Source: DAOMFB01 sp963721385
GTDB taxonomy: Bacteria; Acidobacteriota; Thermoanaerobaculia; UBA5066
Length of the DNA stretch: 64,000 bases
Assembly: GCA_963721385.1 (NCBI GenBank)
Contig: CAVRJB010000013.1
Span: 1,000,263-1,064,262 of the forward strand
Direction of reading: 5' to 3'
Shown here piece by piece: positions 1-8,951 of the stretch. The translations under genes and the position numbers were made by a program. Below the pieces are notes generated by a model. It saw nothing but the letters and a program-made list of their open reading frames with translations, was not told where the DNA came from and did not search any database. Every line of letters starts with the position of its first letter. Positions within the stretch are counted from its first letter, which is position 1.

Positions 1-2
1 GC

Positions 3-638
3 GAGGCGCTCGCTTCCCGGGCGGACGAGCTCCTCCGGAGCTTCTCGATCCTCGACCGGGCCGGGGACCTCGTCGAGGTCCTTTCGGGAGGGCTCGCGCG
101 CCGCGTCGAGATCGCGAAGTCCCTGCTCCACCGGCCGGCCGTGCTCCTCCTCGACGAGCCCTCGACGGGCCTCGACCCCGGGGCGCGGCGCGACCTGATC
201 GCCCTCCTCTCGGGCCTCGCGAAGGAGGGCGCCGCGGTCCTCCTGACGACGCATCTCTTCGACGAGGCCGAGGCGGCGCACCGCGTCGGGATCCTCGACC
301 GGGGCCGGCTCCTCGCCTGCGACGCTCCCGCCGCGCTGAAGGCGAAGGTCGCGGGCGACGTGATCGCCCTCGAGACGCGCGACGGCGAAGGCGCGGCGGC
401 CCTCGCGGCCGAGATCGGGGCGCGATTCGGCGCGGACGCCGGCCACGTCTCGGCCGTGGAAGGTCTCGTCCGACTCGAGCGGGCGCGGGGACACGAGTTC
501 GTCCCGCGGCTCGTCGAGGCCTTCCCCGGCCGCTTTCGGTCGGTGACGCTCGGCGCGCCCTCGCTCGAGGACGTCTTCGTCGACGCCACGGGCCGCCTCT
601 TCCGCGAGGACGAGGCCGCTCCGCCGGAGGCCGCGTGA
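3..638 (+). CDS. ABC transporter ATP-binding protein (5' end outside window)
   Basis: ATPase subunit of an ABC-2 type exporter, cut by the window edge; the frame is open from base 3. The ABC signature reads LSGGLARRVEIAK (Leu where Gln is usual), followed by Walker B VLLLDEPSTGLD and the H-loop region LLTTHLFDEAE. The Walker A motif lies upstream of the window. The C-terminal part resembles the regulatory tail of DrrA/CcmA-like ATPases. The stop overlaps the GTG of the permease gene by four bases (GTGA), so the two subunits are translationally coupled. Substrate cannot be told from sequence; the downstream SCO and DUF420 genes suggest a role near heme/copper oxidase assembly (inference). Confidence 0.9.
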   Translation, partial: EALASRADELLRSFSILDRAGDLVEVLSGGLARRVEIAKSLLHRPAVLLLDEPSTGLDPGARRDLIALLSGLAKEGAAVLLTTHLFDEAEAAHRVGILDRGRLLACDAPAALKAKVAGDVIALETRDGEGAAALAAEIGARFGADAGHVSAVEGLVRLERARGHEFVPRLVEAFPGRFRSVTLGAPSLEDVFVDATGRLFREDEAAPPEAA

Positions 639-1426
639 GCGCCGCGCGGGCGCTCGCGAAGCGCGAGCTCGTCCGGTTCGCGCGGCAGCGGAGTCGCGTC
701 GTCGGAGCCGTCGCGCCGCCCCTCCTGATGTGGGTCGTCGTCGGCTCGGGCCTCGGCGGTTCGTTCCGTCCCGCGGGCGCGGGCCCGGCGGGCGCGGCCG
801 CGTCGCTCGCGTACTTCTTCCCCGGCACGGTCGTCCTCGTCGTCCTCTTCGCGGCGGTTTTCTCCACGATCTCGGTCATCGAGGACCGGAAGGAGGGCTT
901 CCTGCAGGGGGTCCTCGTCTCGCCGGTCCCGGCGTTCGCCGTCGCCTTCGGGAAGATCGCCGGAGGGACGCTCCTCGGGCTCCTGCAGGGAGGAGCGCTT
1001 CTCCTCCTGATCCCCCTCATCGACCTTCCGGTCGACGCCTTCGCGCTCGCGACAGCGGGCGCGGTCCTGCTCGGCCTCGCCTTCGCGCTCACGTCGCTCG
1101 GCTTCCTCATCGCCTGGTCGCTCGACTCGACGCAAGGCTTCCACGCCATCATGAATCTCTTCCTGATCCCGATGTGGCTCCTCTCCGGCGCGTTCTTCCC
1201 CGCGAGCGGCGCTCCCCCGTGGCTCCGCACGCTGATGGCCGCGAACCCGCTGACCTACGGGGTCGCCGCCCTGCGCCGTGCCCTCGGAGGCGGCGCCCCG
1301 GACCTCCCGGGCGCCGGCCTCTCCCTGGCGGTCACGGCTGCGTTCGCGGCCGTCCTGTTCGGCGCCGCCGCGGCCCTCGTCGCGTGGATGCCGAACGGAC
1401 CGGATCGAGGCAAACTCCGGCCATGA
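635..1426 (+). CDS. ABC-2 type transporter permease
   Basis: Membrane subunit of the exporter encoded with the preceding ATPase; 263 residues with about six hydrophobic segments and a cytoplasmic N-terminus beginning with an Arg-rich helix (ALAKRELVRFARQRSR). The mid-region VIEDRKEGFLQGVLVSPVP is the conserved coupling region of DrrB/NodJ-like ABC-2 permeases. The GTG start overlaps the ATPase stop, and the stop overlaps the ATG of the SCO gene (ATGA), so four genes form one tightly coupled operon. Function as exporter permease is secure at family level; cargo is unknown. Confidence 0.88.
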   Translation: MSAARALAKRELVRFARQRSRVVGAVAPPLLMWVVVGSGLGGSFRPAGAGPAGAAASLAYFFPGTVVLVVLFAAVFSTISVIEDRKEGFLQGVLVSPVPAFAVAFGKIAGGTLLGLLQGGALLLLIPLIDLPVDAFALATAGAVLLGLAFALTSLGFLIAWSLDSTQGFHAIMNLFLIPMWLLSGAFFPASGAPPWLRTLMAANPLTYGVAALRRALGGGAPDLPGAGLSLAVTAAFAAVLFGAAAALVAWMPNGPDRGKLRP

Positions 1427-2094
1427 ACGTCCCCGCCGATGCCGCCGCTCCGGCCCGCCGGATTCCGCGCCTCCCCTTCGTCCTCGCGGGCCTCGGCTTC
1501 CTCCTCTCGTTCGCCATCCTCGTCTGGGCCATCCAGCTTCGGAATACCGTCGTTCGCAACGCCGCCGCGACGGACCTCCCGCGCCTCGCCGCCGTCCCGC
1601 CGTTCGACGTCGTCTCCGAGCAGGGAACGCCCGTGACGCAAGCCTCCTACGCCGGCAAGGTCTGGATCGCGGATTTCATCTTCACGAGCTGCGGCGGGAT
1701 CTGCCCGGTCATGACCTCGCGGATGAAAGCGCTCGCGGACGTGTTGAAGGACGAGCCGAATGTCCGCTTCGTCTCGTTCTCCGTCGATCCCGACCGGGAC
1801 ACGGTCGAGGCGCTCGCCCGCTACGCGAAGCAGGCCGGAGCCGACCCGTCGCGCTGGAGCTTCCTCCGGACCGACCGCGACCGGATCCGCGCCCTCGCCC
1901 GCGAGGGCTTCAAGCTCCCGGTCGAGGACGCGGACCCGAAGGCGGGAGAGCCGATCCTCCACTCCTCGCGCTTCGCGCTCGTCGACGCGGAGGGGACGAT
2001 CCGCGGCTGGTACGACAGCGAGGACGCCGGGAAGAGGGCCCTCCTCGTGAAGGATGCCCGCCACCTCGCGACCGACGCCACGTCCAGGCGATGA
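1423..2094 (+). CDS. SCO1/SenC family copper chaperone / thioredoxin-like
   Basis: Membrane-anchored SCO protein, 223 residues. One transmembrane helix (about residues 18-36) is followed by a periplasmic thioredoxin-like domain. The copper-binding motif is TSCGGICP with Cys at about 90 and 94, and the conserved distal His is in LHSSRFALVD. SCO proteins deliver copper to, or reduce, the CuA site of cytochrome c oxidase subunit II. The ATG overlaps the permease stop and the end overlaps the DUF420 gene, matching SCO-DUF420 pairs seen in oxidase assembly loci. The oxidase genes themselves are probably upstream of the window. Confidence 0.9.
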   Translation: MNVPADAAAPARRIPRLPFVLAGLGFLLSFAILVWAIQLRNTVVRNAAATDLPRLAAVPPFDVVSEQGTPVTQASYAGKVWIADFIFTSCGGICPVMTSRMKALADVLKDEPNVRFVSFSVDPDRDTVEALARYAKQAGADPSRWSFLRTDRDRIRALAREGFKLPVEDADPKAGEPILHSSRFALVDAEGTIRGWYDSEDAGKRALLVKDARHLATDATSRR

Positions 2095-2513
2095 CCGTCC
2101 GCGACCTCCCGACCCTGAACGCCGCGCTGAACGCGACGAGCGCGGCGCTCCTCGTCCTCGGCTGGCTCCTGATCCGCGCCGGACGGCGCGAGGCTCACCG
2201 GAAGACGATGACCGCCGCGCTCACCTGCTCCGCGCTCTTCCTCGTTTCGTACCTCGCGTATCACGCGCAGGTCGGCAGCGTCCGCTTCACCGGCACGGGT
2301 GGCGCGAGGACGGCCTACTTCGCGATCCTCCTCACGCACACGGTCCTCGCGGCCGCGGTCGCGCCGCTCGCGGTGACGGCGTTCGTCCTCGCGCGGAAGG
2401 GGCGCTTCGCGACGCACCGGAAGCTGGCTCGCTGGACGTTGCCGATCTGGCTCTACGTCTCGGTGACCGGCGTCGTCGTCTACGTGATGCTCTACCGGAC
2501 CACCTGGGGCTGA
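2091..2513 (+). CDS. DUF420 membrane protein (CtaM-like oxidase assembly factor)
   Basis: Small integral membrane protein of 140 residues with four predicted helices and conserved histidines (AYHAQVGS, LTHTVLA, ATHRKLARWTLP). This matches DUF420, whose Firmicutes member CtaM is needed for active heme-copper oxidase. Start ATG overlaps the SCO stop (ATGA). It is the last gene of the ABC-SCO-DUF420 operon; about 115 bases follow before the next gene. The role in oxidase maturation is transferred from family knowledge. Confidence 0.82.
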   Translation: MTVRDLPTLNAALNATSAALLVLGWLLIRAGRREAHRKTMTAALTCSALFLVSYLAYHAQVGSVRFTGTGGARTAYFAILLTHTVLAAAVAPLAVTAFVLARKGRFATHRKLARWTLPIWLYVSVTGVVVYVMLYRTTWG

Positions 2514-2615
2514 CCTCCCCCCGGCAGTTGAACGGCGCCCCCGGGGCACAATAGGGAAGAAAGGAAGATATGAGGCCGAACCCGCAGTTCCGCCGGACCT
2601 GACTTTTGAATTGCC

Positions 2616-2621
2616 TATGTT
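2616..2621 (+). promoter_or_regulatory. -10-like hexamer TATGTT, 9 nt before start codon
   Basis: TATGTT lies in a short AT-richer patch and is followed by 9 bases and the ATG at 2631. No Shine-Dalgarno sequence is visible. It fits the TANNNT-N6-9-start pattern seen at many first genes in this window and suggests a leaderless transcript. Confidence 0.45.
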
Positions 2622-2630
2622 CTGCAAAAG

Positions 2631-4795
2631 ATGAGCGAAGCGTCCCCGCTGCCCGCCAAGGGCCCGCTTGTCACCCTCTTCTTCCTCGCCTTCGGATTCA
2701 TGGTCTTCCAGATCGTCATCCTTCGCGAGCTTCGTTACGCCCTCAATACACTCTTCACCCTTACCCCCTTCGTCTTCAGCATCGTCATCGTGCTCATGGG
2801 CGTCGGCTCGTTCGCGGCCCGGCGGGTGAAGCTCGACGTCCGCCGTGCCCTGCGCCGGGCGATTCTGGCGGCTCCGAGTCGCGCTGCTGCCGCTCTTTCT
2901 CGCCACGCTTCTGCTCTCCCGATTCACCGTCGACCGCACGGCCGCGCTCGTCTACACAGGCGCGGGGCCTGCCGGCGGGTCGGATTACATCGGATCGGTT
3001 ATTGCCGCGTTCGTGTCGACGTCTGTCCTCGGCTTCGGCGCGGTCTTCGTCCTCCAGGGGTTCATCTTCGCGCTCTACTTCCGGCAGGGGCGCGACGACG
3101 GTAGCCTCTCGCGCTTCTACGCTCTCGACCTCGTGGCGTCGGGAATCGGGGCGCTTCTCGGGGGCGTCCTTGCCTTCCGCTTCACTCCGATCGAATCGGC
3201 GCTCCTCGCGGCGGTCCTTCTTCTTGCCGCCATCGTCGCAGGCTCGGGCTTTCTCCAGATTTCCCGCGGCTGGGTGGCGCTCGCGAGCTGCGCTCGTGGC
3301 GGTCCTGGGGCTGTCGGAGCTCGCAGGCGGCGTGCTGACGTGGGCGGAGCGCCCTGAGTTTCTCGGAAGCCACGTCGCCTACTCGAAATGGAGCCCTTAT
3401 CGCCGCATCGACGTCGTCGACACGGAGACGCAGCTCGTCGTCTACACCGACGGGTTGAAGTTCCAGGGGTACGACAAGAGGGACCGGACCCACGACACGG
3501 ACCCGCGGTCGATCCCGGCGAAGTTGATCGAAAGCTCGAAAAATCCGCTCACCGACGTGCTGGTGATCGGCGCCGGAAGCGGATCCGACGTCCGGGTTCT
3601 TCGCGACCGGGTCCGGGCGCCCCTCCGCATCACGGCGGTCGAGCTGGACGAGGGATTCATCGAAATGGCCCGGCATTTCCCGGACCTGTGGGACACCTAC
3701 AGTACCGCCCGCATCGTCGTCGGGGAGGGCCGGTATTTTCTCGAGCGGACGCGCGACACGTTCGACGTTCTCGTCTACGCGTACGTCGACCCCCAGTCCG
3801 CGATCTCCAAGCTGGGGCTGCCGGACGCGAACTTCCTCTATACCGCCCGCGGATTGCGTCGCGCCTATGACCACGTGCGGGAAGGCGGGTATTTCGTCAT
3901 CACGCGCATCTTCGTCGCCGAGCAATCCGACGAGTTCTTCAAGCGGCTGGACGCGACCCTCCGGGCCGCCGGCATTCCGGAATCGGAGACGCGTCTCTAT
4001 CGCAGTCGCGACACGATGCCGTGGGGTTACTACGGGCGCCTCGCCACGGCGACCGTCCTCATTCACAAAGGCGGCGCACCGCCCTCGCTCGGAGGGGCCT
4101 TCTTCGAACCGGTCGCTCCGGCGCCGGGGGGAAGGCCCACGACGGACCTCTATCCCTTTTCGCTCGTCACCGATGCCTGGTTCGGAGCCCTCTGGCGGTA
4201 TCTCCTGACGCGGCCGATCCTCGCCGGGGCGCTCTCCCTGCTCCTGCTGGCGCTCGTCGTTCGGCTCGCGGGGAGCGCCGGGCACCGTCATTTCTTCGTT
4301 CTCGGATTCGGCTCGTTCCTCGTCGAGAGCCTGATGCTCTTGTACAGCTTCCTGCTTGTCGGAAACCCGACGCTGTCTGCGGCGATCGCAGTGGGTTTCC
4401 TCCTCATCTGCGGGGCCGTCGGGAGCTTCTATTCGGACCGCCTCGAGAAAAGCCGCGCTTTCCTGGTCGCCGTGCCCTTCGTGATGGCCGCTTACGCCCT
4501 GACAGCGCCGTTTCTGAACCAAGCGACGATTGGCCTGTCGGTCGGCGGGCGCGTGGCCGCCTTCGCGCTGCATCTCCTCGCTCCCTCCTTTGCCGCCGGA
4601 GCGATGTTCCCGGCCTCCCTCCGGTCCTTCGCGGACCAGGATGTCTCGGGGATGTTCTTCATCGATCTCGTGGGCTGCGCTCTCGCCCCGATCGTCTTCT
4701 GGATCGCGATGTCCCTGTCGGGCGCGTGGCTCGTCTCGGCGCTTGGTGTGGCTGCGTACGCCCTCGTGTCGGCGACGCTTCTCCGCAGGGCCTGA
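2631..4795 (+). CDS. Spermidine-synthase-like membrane protein (two frameshifts)
   Basis: Polytopic membrane protein with an internal SAM-dependent methyltransferase/spermidine-synthase fold. N-terminal helices start MSEASPLPAKG. The reading frame shifts near 2869 (after RRAILA, resuming LRVALLPLF) and again near 3285 (after WVALA, resuming AALVAVLGLSEL). The central domain carries the nucleotide motif VLVIGAGSGSDVRVLRDR and the acidic VELDEGFIEMA, followed by about seven more C-terminal helices. Together about 720 residues. Each shift is consistent with one extra base, so sequence error or true inactivation are both possible. Polyamine synthesis is not established: many family members with these membrane halves have unknown substrates. 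Confidence 0.72.
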
Positions 4796-4832
4796 ACGCC
4801 TCACCGGTCAGGCCGCCACGCGACAGGCTGAC

Positions 4833-6380
4833 TCAGGCCGCCGGCGTCCCCCAGCGGTCGACGAGCTCCCGGATCCGGCCGAGGGTCACCGGCTTCGTGA
4901 CGAAGTCGTTCATTCCCTCGGCCTCGCACCGGTGGCGGACGTTTTCGGAGGTCAGGGCGGTCAGCGCCACGACCGGCAGGCTCTCGCCCCCCGGCAGCGC
5001 CCGGAGCCGCTGCAGCACCTGGTGCCCGTCCATCTCGGGCATCTGGAGATCGAGGAGGACGAAGGTGAACCGCTCGCGGGCGGCAGCCTCGAGCGCCTCG
5101 CGCCCCGATCCGCACGCGACGACATCGGCCCCGCGCGAGCGCAGCATGTGGGCGAGGAGCTCGCGGTTCTCCTCGTTGTCCTCCACGAGCAGGACCACGG
5201 GTTTCGCCGGACCGCCCTGCGACGGGGCTGGCGTCCGGGCCAGAGAGCGTGCGGACTGGAGGCGCTTCAGGATCTCTCGGGTCGTCACGTCCAGCGCCTC
5301 GTCCGCCTCCGCCCGCTGGAGCGGGCCCGACCGCTCGTCCCGCGCCTTCCGGACCGCGGCCACAATCCGCTCGACGGAGACCTCGAGGTCGCGCGTCGTC
5401 AGGACGATCGCCTCGGCCGCAGCCTCCCGTGCCTCGGCGAGCGCGCTCCGGGCGGACGCGAGATCCGCGGCCAGCCGGCGCCTCGACACCGAGTCGACGA
5501 GGAGCACGTCGACTCCCCCGCCCGCGCGCGCCGTCGCCACGACGTGCACCGGGCGCGGGTCGCCGTCCGGGGTCAGGAGCGTCTCGTCGAACTCCTGCGG
5601 CTCCGGCAGCCCGCCCGCGCGGCGGCGAAGAAGCGCGAGAGCGCGGAGCTCGCGCCGGAGCGCCTCCGGCAGGACGGCGGCCCGCTCCACGTCCATCCCC
5701 TCGAGGACTTCGACCCGCCGTCCCGTCCACTCGGCAAAGCGCCGGTTCGCCGACTCGATCCGGCCTTCGCCGTCGACGCCGAGGAGCCCCGCGGGCGATC
5801 CGTCGAGGAGGCGCTCGTACCGGTCGTCCAGGCCGGCGAGGCGGGTCTCGACGAAGACGAGGGCGACCTCCACGACCTTCCCGTACCGGAGGAGCGGCAC
5901 GATCGCGTAGACGGCATCGGCCCGGCGGCCGAGGTCGCCGCTGATTGCGGTCCTCCGGACACCGCGAGACTTGCCCGTCTCGAAGGTCCGCTCGATCTCG
6001 GCGAGGAGATCGCTCTCCTCCTCGGCGGGGACCACCTTTCCGGTGATCAGCGCCCCTTCGACGTCCCGTCCGCCGAGGCCGAACAGTCTCTCCGCGCCCG
6101 CGTTCCAGTACGAGAGGCGGCCGGTTCGGTCGACGGAGCAGACGGCCACGGCCTCGGCTGCGTCGAGCGCGGGGCCGAACGCCGTCCTCGCGGATGGGGC
6201 GGGCGTCGCCCCGCGGAGTGCCTCGGGCGGCCGCCTCTGCTGGAGCACCCCCGCCACCAACAGGGCGACCGCCCCGCCGACGACGAGGAGAGCAGGGCCC
6301 GCGTCGACGACGCTGCCGAGGAGCAGAGCCCCGCCGCCCGCGGCGAGAGCGACGAGCGTCAGAATACGTGGGAACGACAC
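4833..6380 (-). CDS. PAS-PAS-receiver protein lacking a kinase ATPase domain
   Basis: 515-residue signalling protein: two N-terminal transmembrane helices (about 5-48), PAS-like domain 1 (about 70-180), PAS-like domain 2 (about 188-300), a helical segment (about 302-380), then a C-terminal response-receiver domain (about 394-510). The receiver has the acidic pair E400/D401, phospho-acceptor D444 in FVLLDLQMPEMDG, T474 and K496, so it should be phosphorylatable. The helical segment resembles a dimerisation/phosphotransfer region, but no SHELRTPL-type His box and no HATPase N/G boxes exist. It is therefore not an autonomous kinase. GTG start; convergent with the preceding gene (37 bases). Confidence 0.85.
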   Translation of the reverse strand: MSFPRILTLVALAAGGGALLLGSVVDAGPALLVVGGAVALLVAGVLQQRRPPEALRGATPAPSARTAFGPALDAAEAVAVCSVDRTGRLSYWNAGAERLFGLGGRDVEGALITGKVVPAEEESDLLAEIERTFETGKSRGVRRTAISGDLGRRADAVYAIVPLLRYGKVVEVALVFVETRLAGLDDRYERLLDGSPAGLLGVDGEGRIESANRRFAEWTGRRVEVLEGMDVERAAVLPEALRRELRALALLRRRAGGLPEPQEFDETLLTPDGDPRPVHVVATARAGGGVDVLLVDSVSRRRLAADLASARSALAEAREAAAEAIVLTTRDLEVSVERIVAAVRKARDERSGPLQRAEADEALDVTTREILKRLQSARSLARTPAPSQGGPAKPVVLLVEDNEENRELLAHMLRSRGADVVACGSGREALEAAARERFTFVLLDLQMPEMDGHQVLQRLRALPGGESLPVVALTALTSENVRHRCEAEGMNDFVTKPVTLGRIRELVDRWGTPAA

Positions 6381-6386
6381 CCGACG

Positions 6387-6392
6387 ATCTTA
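6387..6392 (-). promoter_or_regulatory. -10-like hexamer TAAGAT, 6 nt before start codon
   Basis: On the minus strand TAAGAT is followed by six bases and the GTG at 6380 of the PAS-PAS-receiver gene. No Shine-Dalgarno fits in the gap, so a leaderless message is likely. Confidence 0.5.
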
Positions 6393-6421
6393 AACACACA
6401 CGGGGGGAGGGCGAAGGGGCG

Positions 6422-7285
6422 ATGACGACGGCGGGACCGGCGGCGACCTGGGCCGATCTCCTGGCGGAGGGTCGCCGGGAGCTTTCCGGGCCCGAGCACC
6501 CCGTGTTCGAGGCCGAGGAGCTCCTCGCGCGAGCCGTCGGGCGTCCCCGCGCCTGGTTCCACGCCCGGCGGGCCGAGACCGCCTCCTGCGGCGACGCGGC
6601 GGCGTTCCGGGCTCTCGTGGCGCGCCGCGCCGCCGGCGTCCCGCTTCAATACCTCCTCGGCGAGTGGGAGTTTCTCGGGCGGACCTTCTCGGTCGACGCC
6701 CGCGCGCTCATTCCGCGCGGCGAGACGGAAGGGATCGTCGAGGTCGCCCGCGAGGCCGCGCCCGCGGCCCGCGCCATTCTCGACCTCGGAACGGGGAGCG
6801 GGATCCTCGCCGTCACGCTCGCCCTCGAGCGGCCCTCGGCCCGCGTGACGGCCGTCGACAGGTCGCCAGCGGCGCTCTTCCTCGCCGCGGCGAATGCGCG
6901 CCGGCACGGCGTCCGACGCGGCGTCCGCCTGCTCGCGTCCGACTGGCTCACAGCGCTCGGCTCCGAGGCCCGCTTCGACCTCGTCGTCGCCAACCCGCCG
7001 TACGTCCCCCTCGAGGACGCCCCCCATCTCTCGAAGACCGTTTCGGACCACGAGCCGCCCCTCGCGCTCTACGGCGGCGAGGACGGCCTCGACCCCCTGC
7101 GGTCCCTTCTCGCGACGCTGCCGCCGTTCCTCCCGCCGGGAGTTCCCTTCATCTTCGAGTTCGGATACGGTCAGGCGAACGACGTCAGCACGCTCGTCGA
7201 GGCGTCCGGCAATTTCCGGCTCGCGGCGGTCCGGCTCGATGCCGCGGGCATCCCTCGCACGGCGACCGCTGTCCGGAGCCGCTAG
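6422..7285 (+). CDS. prmC: Peptide chain release factor N5-glutamine methyltransferase
   Basis: PrmC/HemK methylates the Gln of the GGQ motif in RF1 and RF2 using SAM, raising termination efficiency. 287 residues, the usual length. It has an N-terminal helical substrate domain (1-85), the motif LDLGTGSGILAVTLA for SAM binding, and the diagnostic NPPYVP that positions the glutamine. ATG chosen because it begins the family N-terminus and follows a purine-rich GGGGGGAGGGCGAAGGGG stretch that can act as ribosome site. The usual RPETE reads RGETE here. First gene of a run leading to murA 12 bases downstream. Confidence 0.93.
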   Translation: MTTAGPAATWADLLAEGRRELSGPEHPVFEAEELLARAVGRPRAWFHARRAETASCGDAAAFRALVARRAAGVPLQYLLGEWEFLGRTFSVDARALIPRGETEGIVEVAREAAPAARAILDLGTGSGILAVTLALERPSARVTAVDRSPAALFLAAANARRHGVRRGVRLLASDWLTALGSEARFDLVVANPPYVPLEDAPHLSKTVSDHEPPLALYGGEDGLDPLRSLLATLPPFLPPGVPFIFEFGYGQANDVSTLVEASGNFRLAAVRLDAAGIPRTATAVRSR

Positions 7286-7288
7286 ACT
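7283..7288 (+). promoter_or_regulatory. -10-like hexamer TAGACT, 9 nt before murA
   Basis: TAGACT overlaps the prmC stop codon and ends nine bases before the murA ATG, with no Shine-Dalgarno between. It could give murA its own leaderless transcript. Confidence 0.4.
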
Positions 7289-7297
7289 CGTCGCCGC

Positions 7298-8584
7298 ATG
7301 GACGCGTTCGTTCTCCGCGGCCCCGTCCGCCTCGCCGGAACCGTCGCCGCCAGCGGCGCCAAGAACGCCGCCCTCCCGGCGCTCGCGGCGGCCCTCCTGA
7401 CGCCGGAGCCGGTCTCACTCGCGAGCGTCCCCGACGTGGCGGACGTCCGGACGATGGGATTGCTCCTGGCCGGCGCCGGCGTCGCGATCGACCGCCCGGG
7501 CCCGGGGCACGTGACGCTCCGCGCGGACCGGATCACCTCGACCGAGGCCCCGTACGACCTCGTCCGGACGATGCGCGCCTCGATCCTCGTCCTCGGGCCG
7601 CTTCTCGCCCGCTTCGGCGAGGCACGGGTTTCCCTGCCGGGCGGTTGCGCCATCGGCGTGCGGCCCGTCAACCTGCACCTCGCGGCGATGGAGGCGATGG
7701 GGGCGCGGATCGCCGTCGAGAAGGGGTACATCCACGCCCACGTCTCGCGCGTCTCCTCGGCGCGCGGGCGCCTTGACGGGACGGAGATCTCCTTCCCGCT
7801 TCCGACGGTCACCGGCACCGAGAACGTCCTCTTCGCGGCGGCGCTCGCCCGCGGGAGAACCGTCCTCCACAACGCCGCGCTCGAGCCCGAGGTCGTCGAC
7901 ACGGCGGCGCTTCTCACGCGGATGGGCGCCCGGATCGAGGGCGCGGGGACGCCGACGATCACGGTGGACGGCGTCGAGTCGCTCGGCGGCACGGGGGACC
8001 GGCCCCACGCGGTCGTCCCGGACCGGATCGAGGCCGGAACGTATCTCGCCGCGGGGGCGATCACGGGGGGAGACGTGACGGTGACGAACACCCGTCCGGG
8101 GGACCTCGGCGCGTTTCTCGACGCCCTCCGGCGCGCCGGCGTCGAGGTGGACGAGGGGACGGACTCGGTCCGCGTCCGCCGCGCCGGCCCGCTCTGCGCG
8201 GCCGACATCCTGACCGCGCCGCACCCGGGCTTCCCGACCGACCTGCAGGCGCAGTTCCTGGCCCTGATGACGCAGGCCGAGGGGACCTCGCGCATCGTCG
8301 AGACGATCTTCGAGAACCGCTTTCTACACGTCTCCGAGCTCGTCCGCCTCGGCGCCGACGTGACGCTCAGCGGGCACACGGCCGTCGTGCGAGGTCCGAC
8401 GGCGCTCGAGGGCGCGCCCGTCACGGCGTCCGACCTCCGCGCTTCGGCCGCGCTCGTCCTCGGGGGCCTCGTGGCGAAGGGGGAGACGCGGGTCCGGCGC
8501 ATCTACCACCTCGACCGGGGCTATGCCGGGATGGACGCGAAGCTTCGCTCACTGGGTGCCGCGGTCGAGCGGTTTCCGGGATAA
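7298..8584 (+). CDS. murA: UDP-N-acetylglucosamine 1-carboxyvinyltransferase
   Basis: First committed step of peptidoglycan synthesis: transfers enolpyruvate from PEP to UDP-GlcNAc in the cytoplasm. 428 residues, typical length. Seen: K22-N23 in SGAKNAALP, and the PEP-binding loop LPGGCAIGVRP with Cys at about 117, the residue alkylated by fosfomycin, so the enzyme should be fosfomycin-sensitive. The C-terminal end YHLDRGYAGMDAKLRSLGA is the normal MurA end. It lies between prmC and the HIT gene on the plus strand with gaps of 12 and 7 bases. Confidence 0.97.
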   Translation: MDAFVLRGPVRLAGTVAASGAKNAALPALAAALLTPEPVSLASVPDVADVRTMGLLLAGAGVAIDRPGPGHVTLRADRITSTEAPYDLVRTMRASILVLGPLLARFGEARVSLPGGCAIGVRPVNLHLAAMEAMGARIAVEKGYIHAHVSRVSSARGRLDGTEISFPLPTVTGTENVLFAAALARGRTVLHNAALEPEVVDTAALLTRMGARIEGAGTPTITVDGVESLGGTGDRPHAVVPDRIEAGTYLAAGAITGGDVTVTNTRPGDLGAFLDALRRAGVEVDEGTDSVRVRRAGPLCAADILTAPHPGFPTDLQAQFLALMTQAEGTSRIVETIFENRFLHVSELVRLGADVTLSGHTAVVRGPTALEGAPVTASDLRASAALVLGGLVAKGETRVRRIYHLDRGYAGMDAKLRSLGAAVERFPG

Positions 8585-8591
8585 TCGCTCC

Positions 8592-8951
8592 GTGGCCGAA
8601 GTCGCCCCGTTCGACCCGTCCTGCCTCTTCTGTCGGATCGCCCGGCGCGAGATCCCGTCCACGAAGGTCTTCGAAGACGAGGAGTTCTATGCCTTCCGCG
8701 ATATCGCGCCGAAGGCGCCGACGCACGTCCTCGTGATTCCGAAGGCGCACCTCCCGGGGCTCTCCGCGGCGTCGCCCGCCGACGCGCCGATGCTGGCACG
8801 CCTCCTCCTGACGTTCGCGAAGGTCGCCGCCGGCGAGAAGGCCTCGGACTACCGCCTCGTCGTGAACAACGGCGCCGACGCGGGCCAGAGCGTCGACCAC
8901 CTCCATCTCCACCTCCTCGCCGGGCGGTCGTTCGGTTGGCCTCCCGGCTGA
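8592..8951 (+). CDS. HIT family (HINT-type) nucleotide hydrolase
   Basis: Histidine-triad protein, 119 residues. The N-terminal zinc-associated motif CLFCRIARREIPS and the catalytic triad HLHLHLLAGR are both present. HINT members hydrolyse purine nucleoside phosphoramidates and aminoacyl-AMP. Start taken as GTG 8592 because it gives the canonical N-terminus and is preceded by GATAAT and six bases; upstream in-frame starts would run into murA. The 3' end overlaps the TTG of the Slt gene by 16 bases. Confidence 0.92.
   Translation: MAEVAPFDPSCLFCRIARREIPSTKVFEDEEFYAFRDIAPKAPTHVLVIPKAHLPGLSAASPADAPMLARLLLTFAKVAAGEKASDYRLVVNNGADAGQSVDHLHLHLLAGRSFGWPPG

Noticed and set aside
730..2094. Long plus-strand frame spanning permease and SCO
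   Set aside because: Only the part from 1423 is the SCO protein; the earlier part is an out-of-frame reading of the permease.
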